Part shown: positions 33,500 through 41,972 of the stretch, piece by piece
Numbering within the stretch: position 1 is the stretch's first letter
Layout: every line of letters begins with the position of its first letter
Source: Pseudomonas sp. MIACH
GTDB lineage: Bacteria; Pseudomonadota; Gammaproteobacteria; Pseudomonadales; Pseudomonadaceae
DNA: 46,135 bases
Direction: 5' to 3'
NCBI RefSeq assembly: GCF_001269925.1
Contig: NZ_LHVO01000021.1
Coordinates: 1 to 46,135 of the forward strand
Position numbers and translations under genes: made by a program
The notes under the pieces: model-generated
The model's input: only the letters and a program-made list of their open reading frames with translations
Database searches by the model: none
Told to the model about the DNA's origin: nothing

Positions 33500-34117
33500 A
33501 TGACTTACAAGCGCTTGAACAAAGATGACGCGGTGGTGCTGTTGGTGGATCACCAGACCGGCCTGATCTCCCTGGTGCAGGATTTCTCCCCTAACGAATT
33601 CAAGAACAACGTGCTGGCCCTGGCCGATGTGGCGAAGTTCTTCAACCTGCCGACCATCCTGACCACCAGTTTTGAAGGCGGTCCTAACGGCCCACTGGTG
33701 CCAGAGCTCAAGGCACTGTTCCCGGACGCGCCGTACATCGCCCGCCCTGGCCAGATCAACGCCTGGGACAACGAAGATTTCGTCAAGGCGGTCAAGGCTA
33801 CCGGTCGTAAGCAGATCATCATTGCCGGCGTGGTGACGGACGTGTGCGTAGCGTTCCCGACCCTGTGCGCCCTCGACGAAGGCTTCGAGGTGTTCGTGGT
33901 CACCGACGCCTCCGGCACCTTCAACGAAACCGTGCAACAAGCCGCCTGGGCCCGTATGACCGCCGCCGGTGCGCAACTGGTGAACTGGTTCGCCGTGGCT
34001 TGTGAGCTGCAAGTGGACTGGCGCAACGACATGGAAGGCCTGGCCAACCTGCTGTCGCCGCGTATTCCCAACTACCGCAACCTGATGAACAGCTACTCGG
34101 CGTTCACTGCCAAGTAA
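33500..34117 (+). CDS. ycaC: Isochorismatase-family hydrolase, YcaC-like
   Basis: A 205-residue cysteine hydrolase of the YcaC/isochorismatase superfamily. The catalytic Asp17 is in LVDHQTG and the nucleophile Cys116 in GVVTDVCVAFP. The RPGQINAWDN segment is characteristic of YcaC. Family members form octamers and cleave C-N bonds, but YcaC's own substrate is unknown. AAGGAG precedes the ATG. It is the last gene of the ABM-amidohydrolase-YcaC operon. A REP pair directly after it may stabilise the mRNA end. Confidence 0.9.
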   Translation: MTYKRLNKDDAVVLLVDHQTGLISLVQDFSPNEFKNNVLALADVAKFFNLPTILTTSFEGGPNGPLVPELKALFPDAPYIARPGQINAWDNEDFVKAVKATGRKQIIIAGVVTDVCVAFPTLCALDEGFEVFVVTDASGTFNETVQQAAWARMTAAGAQLVNWFAVACELQVDWRNDMEGLANLLSPRIPNYRNLMNSYSAFTAK

Positions 34118-34140
34118 GCGGTTTTCAAGCCTGTAGGTAA

Positions 34141-34238
34141 TCAATGTGGGAGGGGGCTTGCTCCCGATAGCGGTGTATCAGTCAAAGCTATTGAGACTGA
34201 CACACCGCAATCGGGGGCAAGCCCCCTCCCACATTTGA
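34141..34238. repeat. REP pair forming one long hairpin (REPIN)
   Basis: Two REP sequences (GTGGGAGGGGGCTTGCTCCC, and the complement of the GCCCCC type ending in CTCCCACATTTGA) flank a nearly palindromic spacer, so almost the whole 98 bases can fold into one hairpin. It is located between the YcaC-like gene and a LysR regulator. Confidence 0.9.
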
Positions 34239-34296
34239 TTTGTGGTGTTGCGACCATCCAGTTATAAATCAGCCCATCGTCCACCGAGAAGCGACA

Positions 34297-35178
34297 ATGA
34301 ACCCTTTCGAAGACATGCGCCTGTTCTGCCAGGTCATGGAATCCGGCAGCTTCACCGCCGCCGCCGAACAGCTGGGCTTGTCCAAGCAGTTTGTCAGCCG
34401 CCGCCTGATCCAGCTGGAAGACCGCCTCGGCGTGCGCCTGCTCAACCGCTCCACGCGCCGCCTGGATATCACGCCCCTGGGCCAGAGTTACTACGAATCC
34501 GCTTTGCGCCTGCTCGGTGAAGTCGAGCAAGTGGAGCAGGGCATCGCCGGCCAGAACAGCGAACCGCGCGGCACCCTGCGCCTCAGCGCGCCGTTGTCGT
34601 TTGCCATGGCCCATCTGGGTTGCCTGCTGCCGCTGTTTTTGCAGCGCCATCCGCTGGTCTCGGTGGAGGTCGACCTCAGCGACCGTCCCGTGGACCTGAT
34701 TGGCGAAGGCTACGACCTGGTGCTGCGGATCGGCACCCTGGAAGACTCCACCCTGATCGCCCGCCGTATCGCCAGCATCCCGCGTGTGTATTGCGCCAGT
34801 CCCGACTACCTGGCGCTGCGCGGCACCCCGCAAAAACCCGAGGACCTTGCCGAGCACGACTGCCTGCCCTACGGCCATGGCCGCCAGGTGCAATGGCGCT
34901 TCAAGGGCAAGGTGCAGGCGCTGCCGGTCAGCGGCCGCATGCGTGTGAACAACGGTGACCTGTTGCGTGACACCGCCATCGCGGGGCTGGGCGTGACCTA
35001 CTTGCCGACCTTTATCGTCGGCGACGCCTTGAAGGACGGGCGCCTGGTCACCGTCCTCGATGACTTCGCCCCCGAAGCCCTGACCCTGTCGGCGGTGTAC
35101 CCCCAGCATCGGCAAAGCTCACGGCCGGTGCAGGCGCTGGTGGAGTTTTTGCGCGAACGCCTGGCTAGCGGCTGTTGA
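34297..35178 (+). CDS. LysR-family transcriptional regulator
   Basis: A 293-residue regulator. The N-terminal winged helix-turn-helix is typical (MRLFCQVMESGSFTAAAEQL then SKQFVSRRLIQLEDRLG). The C-terminal effector domain (about 90-290) shows GTLRLSAPLSF and the INNGDLL-like NNGDLLRDTAIAGLG stretch. It lies 179 bases after the YcaC-like gene in the same direction, so it may control that operon, though its target could equally be unlinked. The start at 34297 begins the usual LysR opening; a longer frame upstream runs into the REP pair. The end overlaps the convergent AraC gene by 14 bases. Confidence 0.9.
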   Translation: MNPFEDMRLFCQVMESGSFTAAAEQLGLSKQFVSRRLIQLEDRLGVRLLNRSTRRLDITPLGQSYYESALRLLGEVEQVEQGIAGQNSEPRGTLRLSAPLSFAMAHLGCLLPLFLQRHPLVSVEVDLSDRPVDLIGEGYDLVLRIGTLEDSTLIARRIASIPRVYCASPDYLALRGTPQKPEDLAEHDCLPYGHGRQVQWRFKGKVQALPVSGRMRVNNGDLLRDTAIAGLGVTYLPTFIVGDALKDGRLVTVLDDFAPEALTLSAVYPQHRQSSRPVQALVEFLRERLASGC

Positions 35179-36202
35179 ACAGCTGGCGGATCAGGTTCGG
35201 GGTGCTGCCGGTCCAGCGCTTGAACGAACGCCGGAAGTTCGCCGCATCGTTGAAGTTCAGGTACGCCGCCACTTCGTCATTGCTGTAGCCCTTGACCTGG
35301 TACAGGTGCAACGCCACCTGTTTGCGCACGCGGTCCACCTGCTGTTGAAAACCGGTGTCGTGCTTGTGCAACTTGCGCTTGAGGGTCGCCGGGCTCATGG
35401 CGAAGGCCTGGGCCGCCTGTTCCAGGCTGGGCGGCTGGCGCACCTGGTCGCGCAGGTACTCGTAGAGGCAGTCGAGAAAACTGCTGGCAAAGCCTAATTG
35501 TTCGATCTGCTCGCGGGCTTGCCGCCGCGCAACCTGGCCGGCCGTGGCCGAGGCGCCAGGCCAGGCGCGGGTGAGGTATTCGCGTGGCAGGCACATCATG
35601 TCCAGCGGGCGCTCGAAGCGCGTGCCTTCGCCCAGATGTACCCAGTACTGCTCGATATAGCGCGGTTCGGCATGGCTGAAACTGCACGTCCATGGCAAGC
35701 GCTCGCCGCTGAGCCATTGGCTCATGGCAACCAGCGAGGTCATGCTGGCTTCCAGCAGGAAGCGCCAGTGTTCGCCGGCGCCGCAACTGTCCAGCCAGTA
35801 CAGGTAGGCGTGGTGCTCATCCAGCTCCAGTTGCAGGGTGGCCAACGGGCTGAGCAGCACCTGTTGCTGGATCAGGATTTCCAGCGCCTGGTGCAGGTTC
35901 TGCGCATGCCCAAGGGCGTGGCTGGCGGCGCCGTAATAGCCGGGTAGCAGGCGCTGGCCAAACAGGAAGCTGCTGTCGTCGGCGTCCAGTAACTTGCGGC
36001 TGTTGCCGATCAAGCCGAAAAACTGCTGCGGGCTCAACTGCGCGGTGCCGGCCAGGATGTCCTCGTGAAACAGCCCGGTGCCGCGCAGCAGGCGATGGCT
36101 GTCGATGTCGCGGGACAAGGCCAGGTCGATCAGCGTGGCGGGTTGGTAATGCCCTGGGATGAAGCGGCTGTCGGCTTCGTACCAGCTGGTTTTCACGGCC
36201 AT
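35165..36202 (-). CDS. AraC-family transcriptional regulator
   Basis: A 345-residue regulator with an N-terminal AraC_arabin-type sensing domain (about 15-200, IDLALSRDIDSHRLLRGTGL) and a C-terminal double helix-turn-helix (about 245-340). The latter is recognised from LEQAAQAFAMSPATLKRKLH and DEVAAYLNFNDAANFRRSFK-WTG. This architecture is shared with OruR/ArgR-like and virulence-type regulators. The start at 36202 lies one base after the stop of the upstream GGDEF gene, so both are almost certainly translated together. It ends tail-to-tail with the LysR gene. The ligand is unknown. Confidence 0.88.
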   Translation of the reverse strand: MAVKTSWYEADSRFIPGHYQPATLIDLALSRDIDSHRLLRGTGLFHEDILAGTAQLSPQQFFGLIGNSRKLLDADDSSFLFGQRLLPGYYGAASHALGHAQNLHQALEILIQQQVLLSPLATLQLELDEHHAYLYWLDSCGAGEHWRFLLEASMTSLVAMSQWLSGERLPWTCSFSHAEPRYIEQYWVHLGEGTRFERPLDMMCLPREYLTRAWPGASATAGQVARRQAREQIEQLGFASSFLDCLYEYLRDQVRQPPSLEQAAQAFAMSPATLKRKLHKHDTGFQQQVDRVRKQVALHLYQVKGYSNDEVAAYLNFNDAANFRRSFKRWTGSTPNLIRQLFNSR

Positions 36203-36203
36203 C

Positions 36204-37118
36204 TCAGGCACTTTTCGCAAGCGGTTGCTTGGCCCTGGCCAATGCCAGGTTCAGGCGCTTGAGCAAGTCCTGGGGCGGTTCTTCAAGGGCCATGACCACG
36301 GCGGTGGTCGCCGCCAGTTGCAGGCGTTCGCCCTGTTGCCGGGTCTTGTGGGCCAGACCGCGCACCGCTTGCTGCAACTCCAGCGCCAGCTCCTTGGCCT
36401 GGCGCTCGCCGGTATTGGGCAGCAGCACCACAAAACGGTCGCCGGCCAGGCGGCACAGCAGGTCCTGGCGGCGCAGGTTGAGCAGCAGCAAATGACTGAG
36501 GGCCTGCAACACCGCGTCGCCCTCGGCATGCCCGTAGGCCTGGTTGATGGCGGCGAAGTTGTCCAGGTCCAGGGCCAGCAGCGACAGCGGTTGTTGCTGC
36601 GCACGGCTGTCTTGCAGGCTGTCGGCCAACTGACGCTTGAGGTAGTCGGCGCCGGCCAGCGGTGTGAGTTTGTCGAACAACCGATGCTCACGGAACAAGC
36701 GCTCGCGTTTTTCCATCTGCGCGCTGATCGCCAGTTGTTCACGGTGCCAGTGGTAGATGCCGATGGTCAGCAGGATCATGCCCACCGGCATCGGCCCGGA
36801 CTCGAGCCAATGGTCCCAGGTGATGCTGTCGGGCAGGCGGATAAATTCGTCGAGGCTGTCGATCCACCAGGAGAAAAAGATGCACGACAGGCCCAGCGCC
36901 AGGTAATTGGTGACGCGCCCGGCGGGGCGGCTTTTGAGCACCAGGCCCAGCCACACCAGGGCGAGCAGGGCGGAACCGCCTTCGCCGAAAATGTCCAGCC
37001 ACACCCACTCGCTGACGCTTTTCAATTCGCCACAGGCCAGGTGCAGGATCAGCCCGAGGTTGGCGGCGAGCAGCAGCAACGTGAGTTTCCAGCGGTGGGG
37101 CTTGAGCACGGAAAACAT
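36204..37118 (-). CDS. Membrane protein with degenerate GGDEF domain
   Basis: A 304-residue protein with about four to five N-terminal transmembrane helices (up to about residue 122) and a GGDEF domain (about 145-300). The signature reads AGDRF (225-229) in place of GGDEF: the first Gly is Ala and the metal-binding Glu is Arg, so cyclase activity is unlikely. The upstream metal Asp region ALDLDNFAAINQ is kept. The allosteric I-site RRQD (216-219) is intact with the normal five-residue spacing, which suggests it binds c-di-GMP as a receptor. It is the first gene of a two-gene unit with the AraC regulator (one-base gap). Confidence 0.88.
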   Translation of the reverse strand: MFSVLKPHRWKLTLLLLAANLGLILHLACGELKSVSEWVWLDIFGEGGSALLALVWLGLVLKSRPAGRVTNYLALGLSCIFFSWWIDSLDEFIRLPDSITWDHWLESGPMPVGMILLTIGIYHWHREQLAISAQMEKRERLFREHRLFDKLTPLAGADYLKRQLADSLQDSRAQQQPLSLLALDLDNFAAINQAYGHAEGDAVLQALSHLLLLNLRRQDLLCRLAGDRFVVLLPNTGERQAKELALELQQAVRGLAHKTRQQGERLQLAATTAVVMALEEPPQDLLKRLNLALARAKQPLAKSA

Positions 37119-37228
37119 GGCCGCGGGTCCTTGGGCAAATGAGCGATGGGCGCCAGCACAGCAGATGGATGTGACCGTTGGATGACGGTGGAGGAGGGTC
37201 GAATCAGCTCAGCTCAAACACACTGGAG

Positions 37229-37333
37229 ATCAAAAAATGTGGGAGGGGGCTCGCTCCCGATAGCGCTGGATCAGTAGAGAAACAGGTGACTGACCCACCC
37301 CTATCGGGAGCAAGCCCCCTCCCACATTCGATC
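37229..37333. repeat. REP pair (REPIN)
   Basis: Inverted REPs (AATGTGGGAGGGGGCTCGCT and the complement ending CTCCCACATTCGATC) flank about 45 bases. It lies in the 381-base gap between the GGDEF gene and the receptor gene. That gap also contains the Pho promoter (37409-37442) and no other recognised element. Confidence 0.88.
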
Positions 37334-37408
37334 TGCTGAGGTCATTTCAGCTCATTTCAAGCCGGAAACCGGCTAAACCCCCCGGTTTATGGGCCTGCCA
37401 CAGACCGT

Positions 37409-37426
37409 CTGTCACAGAACCGTCAT
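37409..37426 (+). promoter_or_regulatory. Pho box of the receptor-phytase operon
   Basis: CTGTCAC-AGAA-CCGTCAT matches the PhoB consensus CTGTCAT-N4-CTGTCAT with two mismatches. TAGCTT at 37437-37442, ten bases later, fits the -10 element of a PhoB-dependent promoter in which the Pho box replaces -35. Predicted transcription starts near 37449, about 50 bases before the receptor ATG. Confidence 0.82.
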
Positions 37427-37499
37427 CCCCCACCCCTAGCTTGCCCTCCCAGTTGCCGGGCCCCTTGCCTGGCGCCAACGGATTCTTGGGGAGGATTGC

Positions 37500-40013
37500 A
37501 TGTACAAGCGCACCGGGCTCGTCAGCTTTACGCTTACCGCCTTGGCCCTGGCGATGGCCAGTGAACGGTTGAGCGCCGCCGACGCGAGCGCCACCGAGCA
37601 CGTCGAAGTGGTCGGCCAGGCTGCCGCCATCGACCAGGCGCTCAAGGAGCAACGTAGTTCCGACAGCATCAAGAGCGTGGTGCATGCCGATGGCGTGGCC
37701 CAGTTGCCGGATGAAAACGTCGCCGAAGCGGTGCAGCGCCTGCCGGGCATCAGTGTCGAGCGCGACCAGGGCGAAGGGCGTTTTGTCAGCGTGCGCGGCC
37801 TGGGCCCGGACCTCAACAGCGTGACCATCAACGGCACCCTGGTGCCCGCCCCGGAAAGCGCGCGCCGCGCCGTGGCCCTCGATGTGCTGCCCTCGGAGCT
37901 GGTGCAGTCGCTGTCGGTGATCAAGACCCTCACTCCGGACATGGACGCCAACTCCCTCGGTGGCACCGTCGATGTGCAAAGCCTCTCGGCCTTCGACCAT
38001 AAAGGCCTGTTCTATACCGGCAGCAGCGAAGCCAGCTACGACAAGAACACCCGCCAGACCAGCCCGAAATTCTCCGGCGCCGCCAGTAACCGGTTCAGCC
38101 TCGGCGACGGCATCGACAACTTCGGCGTGGCCGCAGCGCTGAGCTGGCAAAAGCGCGACTTCGGCTCGGACAACGTCGAAACCGGTGGCGCCTGGGATTT
38201 CACCGACGGCGCGCGGCTCAACGAGTTCGAACAACGCGACTACGACATCAGCCGCGAACGCGCCGGCGGTGGCCTGAACTTCGACTACAAGCCTGATGAC
38301 CTCAGCAGCTACTACCTGCGCACCCTCTACAGCCGCTACACCGACACCGAAACCCGCAACTCCACCAGCATTGAATTTGCCGACCCCCAGGCCCCGGGTC
38401 AACTGGGCGATGCCGAGGGCAAGCGCAAGCTGAAAAACCGTGAGGAAACCCAGGAAATCCAATCCTATGTGTTCGGCGGCGAACGCATGCTCGGCCTGTG
38501 GACCTTAAGCGGCCAGGCCGGCTACAGCCAATCCAGCGAAGACAGCCCGGCACACATCGCCGGCGCCACCTTCGACGGCGGCGACTTTGCCAACAGCGGT
38601 TTCTACGACAAGGACAAACCCCGCCCGATCATCGGCAGCGGCTTCTACGACGCCCGCAATTTCAGCCTCGACAAGGTCGACTGGGAAAAACAGAACACCA
38701 GAGACACCGAGAAAAACCTGCGCCTGGACCTGGCCCGCGACTATGACCTGAGCGGCTATGCGTCCCAGGTCAAGTTCGGTGGCAAGGTCAGCCGCCGCAA
38801 CAAGGACAACGACCTGGAAGCCTGGGTCTACGAAGACTTCGACACCCTCGGCTTCACCGCCGACCAACTCAACCTCACCCGGTTCCAAAAGGGCAGCGTC
38901 GACTATCGCCTTGGCAACTACGGCCCCGGCATCAGCCCCAGCGCCATCAAGCAACTGATCGGCAGCCTCAACCCGGCGGACTTCTATGACGAGACCGAAT
39001 CGCGGGTCAACGACTTCACCATCCGTGAAGACATCAACGCCGGCTACCTGATGAACACCCTCGATATCGATGACTGGCGCTTTATCGCCGGCCTGCGCTA
39101 CGAAGGCACCGAGTTCGAAGCCAAGGGCACCGGTGCCACCGATGGCGTGTTCACGCCCACCGAGACCCAACGCCGCTATCACCATTGGCTGCCGGGCCTG
39201 CATGCGCGCTACAAGATCGACAAGAACACCCAGGTGCGTGCGGCCTGGACCAAGTCGGTGGTGCGCCCGACGTTCGGCCAGTTGGCGCCGGGTTTCGTGA
39301 TCGACGATGACGAAGCCACCTTCGGCAACCCGGACCTCAAGCCCCTGGAGTCGAGCAACCTTGACCTGGGCATCGAGCACTTTATGGGCCGTGCCGGCAC
39401 CGTGTCGGCGTTCGTGTTCTACAAGGACATCAAGAACTTCGTCTACAACACCGACCTCGCCGGCACCGGCGCCTGGACCAACTTCGCCGAGGCCCACAAC
39501 TACGCCAACGGCGACAGCGCCAAGCTCTACGGCCTGGAACTGGCCTACTCACAGAAGTTCGACTGGCTACCCGCACCGTGGAACGGTTTGCTGATCGGCG
39601 CCAACAGCACCTTCAGCCGCTCCAGCGCCGATATCGAAGGCTTCGACGCCGCCAGCGGCACGAATCGCAAACGCAACATCAGCCTGCCCAACCAGTCGGA
39701 CACCGTCGGCAACCTGATGCTCGGCTGGGAGGACGACAAGCTCAGCCTGCGCCTGTCGGCCAACTACAAGTCGGCCTATCTGTATGAACTGGCCTCGATC
39801 AACGACAAGGCCCACGACCTGCACGTCGACGCGCAGACCTTCGTCGACTTCAGCGCGCGCTACTCGCTGACCAAGAACCTGCAAGTCAGCTTCGAGGCCC
39901 AGAACCTCACCGATGAGTCGTACTTCGTCTACACCGGCCACCGCAGCTACAACGGCCAATACGAAGAGTACGGACCCACCTACAAAGTGGGCCTGACCTT
40001 CACCCATTTTTGA
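37500..40013 (+). CDS. TonB-dependent outer-membrane receptor of the phytase operon
   Basis: An 837-residue receptor. A signal peptide (to about residue 26, ERLSAADAS) is followed by a TonB-box-like EHVEVVG, then a plug domain (LPDENVAEAVQRLPGISVER, RGLGPDLNSVTINGT). A large 22-strand beta-barrel ends in the aromatic residue of TFTHF. It belongs to the group of Caulobacter/Sphingomonas-like receptors often found next to beta-propeller phytases, and probably imports phytate, its breakdown products or another phosphorus compound. The substrate is inferred from neighbours. GGGGAGG precedes the ATG, and a Pho box lies 74 bases upstream. The phytase gene follows after 46 bases. Confidence 0.88.
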   Translation: MYKRTGLVSFTLTALALAMASERLSAADASATEHVEVVGQAAAIDQALKEQRSSDSIKSVVHADGVAQLPDENVAEAVQRLPGISVERDQGEGRFVSVRGLGPDLNSVTINGTLVPAPESARRAVALDVLPSELVQSLSVIKTLTPDMDANSLGGTVDVQSLSAFDHKGLFYTGSSEASYDKNTRQTSPKFSGAASNRFSLGDGIDNFGVAAALSWQKRDFGSDNVETGGAWDFTDGARLNEFEQRDYDISRERAGGGLNFDYKPDDLSSYYLRTLYSRYTDTETRNSTSIEFADPQAPGQLGDAEGKRKLKNREETQEIQSYVFGGERMLGLWTLSGQAGYSQSSEDSPAHIAGATFDGGDFANSGFYDKDKPRPIIGSGFYDARNFSLDKVDWEKQNTRDTEKNLRLDLARDYDLSGYASQVKFGGKVSRRNKDNDLEAWVYEDFDTLGFTADQLNLTRFQKGSVDYRLGNYGPGISPSAIKQLIGSLNPADFYDETESRVNDFTIREDINAGYLMNTLDIDDWRFIAGLRYEGTEFEAKGTGATDGVFTPTETQRRYHHWLPGLHARYKIDKNTQVRAAWTKSVVRPTFGQLAPGFVIDDDEATFGNPDLKPLESSNLDLGIEHFMGRAGTVSAFVFYKDIKNFVYNTDLAGTGAWTNFAEAHNYANGDSAKLYGLELAYSQKFDWLPAPWNGLLIGANSTFSRSSADIEGFDAASGTNRKRNISLPNQSDTVGNLMLGWEDDKLSLRLSANYKSAYLYELASINDKAHDLHVDAQTFVDFSARYSLTKNLQVSFEAQNLTDESYFVYTGHRSYNGQYEEYGPTYKVGLTFTHF

Positions 40014-40059
40014 ATTCAACACATTTGATCTCCATTGTTTTTGAAGGATTTGTTTGTTC

Positions 40060-41925
40060 ATGAGAATTTCCAAGCTGTACCTGCTGATTGCCCTGGTCAC
40101 CAGCGGCCATACGTTCGCCGCCGACCTGGCGCTGACCCCGTGGGCACCCAGCCTGAAGGCCGAAGCCGTGACCTTCCTGCCCAACGCCACCGAGCGCGTG
40201 GCTGCCAGCACCCGCGACGGCCTGCAACTGCTTGACAGCAAGGGCGCCGTGCTGGCGCGTTTCAAGGGTAACTTCAGCAGCCTCGACACCCGCGCCGCAG
40301 GTGCCCAGGTGCTGGTCGCCAGCCTCGACAACGAGCGCCAACAGGCGCTGCTGATCAGCCTGGACAGCGCCAGCAAAAACTGGGGCAAACCGCTGTACCT
40401 GCCGACCCGCGACTACCCGGTAAATGGCCTGTGCCTGTACCGCGACGCCGCGGCCAACCTGTTTGTGTTCCTGGTGGGCGAAGAGGGCAAGGGCGAGCAA
40501 TGGCTGGTGGGCAACGGCTCGACGCTGCTCACCGACCCCCAGCGTGTACGTGGTTTGCCGCTGCCGCCGTCGGCGCAGTTCTGCCAGGTGGACGACGCCA
40601 CCCAGCAGTTGCTGGTGAATGAAGAGAATGTCGGCTGGTGGGCCTACCCGGCGCACCCGGAAGCCGAGGTGAAACGCACGCCGGTGGCGCTGTTCGACAC
40701 TCCCAAGCGCGAAGCCGGGGCCATGGCGCTGGTACCCGGTGGCGTGGTTGCGCTGGACCCGAAGACCGCCCGGTTGCATCTGTTCCAGCACACCGGCGAA
40801 CGTTGGGTGGAGCAATCGAGCCTGGGCCTGCCGGGTCTGAAAGAACCGGAGCAATTGGCGATCAATGGCCGCCAGTTGCTGGTGCGCGATGATGACAGTG
40901 GCACGCTCTACCAGGCCAGGCTCGACTGGCAGGCCACGCCCGTCGCGGCGGCTGCGGTGCTGCCGGAAGTCGCGGCCTTGCGCCAGAGCGACCCGGTCGG
41001 CCGCCAGGGCGACGCGGCGGATGACCCGGCGATCTGGATTCACCCCGAAACCCCGGCCAACAGCCGTGTGCTCGGCACCAACAAGAAACAGGGCCTGCTC
41101 GCCTACGACCTCGACGGCAAGCTGTTGCAGGAACTGGCGGTGGGCCGCCTGAATAACGTCGATGTACGTCCCAACTTCAAGCTCGGCGCGCAAACTGTCG
41201 ACCTGGCTGTGGCGAGCAATCGCGATCACAACAGCCTGAGCCTGTTCAGCATCGACCGTCAGAGCGGCGAGCTGCGTGAGGCCGGTGAAGTGCCCACGCC
41301 GCTCAAGGAAATCTATGGCATCTGCCTGTTCCAGCCCGCCAGCGGCGAGATCTACGCGATTGCCAATGGCAAGGACGGCACCTTCCTGCAATACCGCCTC
41401 AGTGCGCCGGACGGCCGTGTGCATGGCGAGCTGGTGCGCCAGTTCAAGGTCGACAGCCAGCCCGAAGGCTGTGTGGCCGACGACCAGCGCCAGCGCCTGT
41501 TTATCGGTGAGGAAGACGTCGGCGTGTGGGCGGTGGATGCGCGCGCCGATCAACCGGCGACGCTGACCAGTGTGATCAAGGTCGGCCCGCAATTGCACGC
41601 GGATGTCGAGGGCCTGGCGCTGTACCAGAGCGATAAACATGACTACCTGGTGATCTCCAGCCAAGGCAATGACAGCTACCTGGTGGTGGATGCCGAACCG
41701 CCGTTTGCCGTGCACGGCGGCTTCCGCGTCGGCTTGAACGCCGCCGCCGGTATCGATGGCGCGTCGGAAACCGATGGCCTGGAAGTCACCGCCATCAACC
41801 TCGGTGGGCCATGGAGCCAAGGCATGCTGGTGGTGCAGGACGGGCGCAAGCGCATGCCCGAGCAAACCCAGAATTTCAAGTTCGTGCCCTGGGCCGAGGT
41901 CACCCGTGCATTGAAATTGCCGTGA
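40060..41925 (+). CDS. Two-domain beta-propeller phytase
   Basis: A 621-residue exported enzyme with a signal peptide (MRISKLYLLIALVTSGHTFA). The C-terminal half (about 305-621) is a calcium-dependent beta-propeller phytase (3-phytase) that releases phosphate from phytate. Its signature is Asp321-Asp322-Pro-Ala-Ile-Trp with IHPE, then NNVDVRPNF, and EGCVADDQRQRLFIGEEDVG near the end. The N-terminal half (about 25-300) is a second, divergent propeller with VDDATQQLLVNEENVGWW, matching the dual-domain phytases in which the first domain assists the second. I chose the ATG at 40060 with AAGGA upstream. It lies between the receptor and a second Pho box. Confidence 0.9.
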   Translation: MRISKLYLLIALVTSGHTFAADLALTPWAPSLKAEAVTFLPNATERVAASTRDGLQLLDSKGAVLARFKGNFSSLDTRAAGAQVLVASLDNERQQALLISLDSASKNWGKPLYLPTRDYPVNGLCLYRDAAANLFVFLVGEEGKGEQWLVGNGSTLLTDPQRVRGLPLPPSAQFCQVDDATQQLLVNEENVGWWAYPAHPEAEVKRTPVALFDTPKREAGAMALVPGGVVALDPKTARLHLFQHTGERWVEQSSLGLPGLKEPEQLAINGRQLLVRDDDSGTLYQARLDWQATPVAAAAVLPEVAALRQSDPVGRQGDAADDPAIWIHPETPANSRVLGTNKKQGLLAYDLDGKLLQELAVGRLNNVDVRPNFKLGAQTVDLAVASNRDHNSLSLFSIDRQSGELREAGEVPTPLKEIYGICLFQPASGEIYAIANGKDGTFLQYRLSAPDGRVHGELVRQFKVDSQPEGCVADDQRQRLFIGEEDVGVWAVDARADQPATLTSVIKVGPQLHADVEGLALYQSDKHDYLVISSQGNDSYLVVDAEPPFAVHGGFRVGLNAAAGIDGASETDGLEVTAINLGGPWSQGMLVVQDGRKRMPEQTQNFKFVPWAEVTRALKLP

Positions 41926-41926
41926 A

Positions 41927-41944
41927 CCGTCATCAACCGGTCAT
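41927..41944 (+). promoter_or_regulatory. Second Pho box, before the TolQ-like gene
   Basis: CCGTCAT-CAAC-CGGTCAT is a 7-4-7 direct repeat matching the PhoB consensus with a few mismatches. It begins one base after the phytase stop codon. A TCGAAT at 41955, ten bases later, could be the -10 element. This would make the transport-motor genes inducible on their own by phosphate starvation. Confidence 0.7.
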
Positions 41945-41972
41945 CACTTTTTAATCGAATGGGAGATTCACT

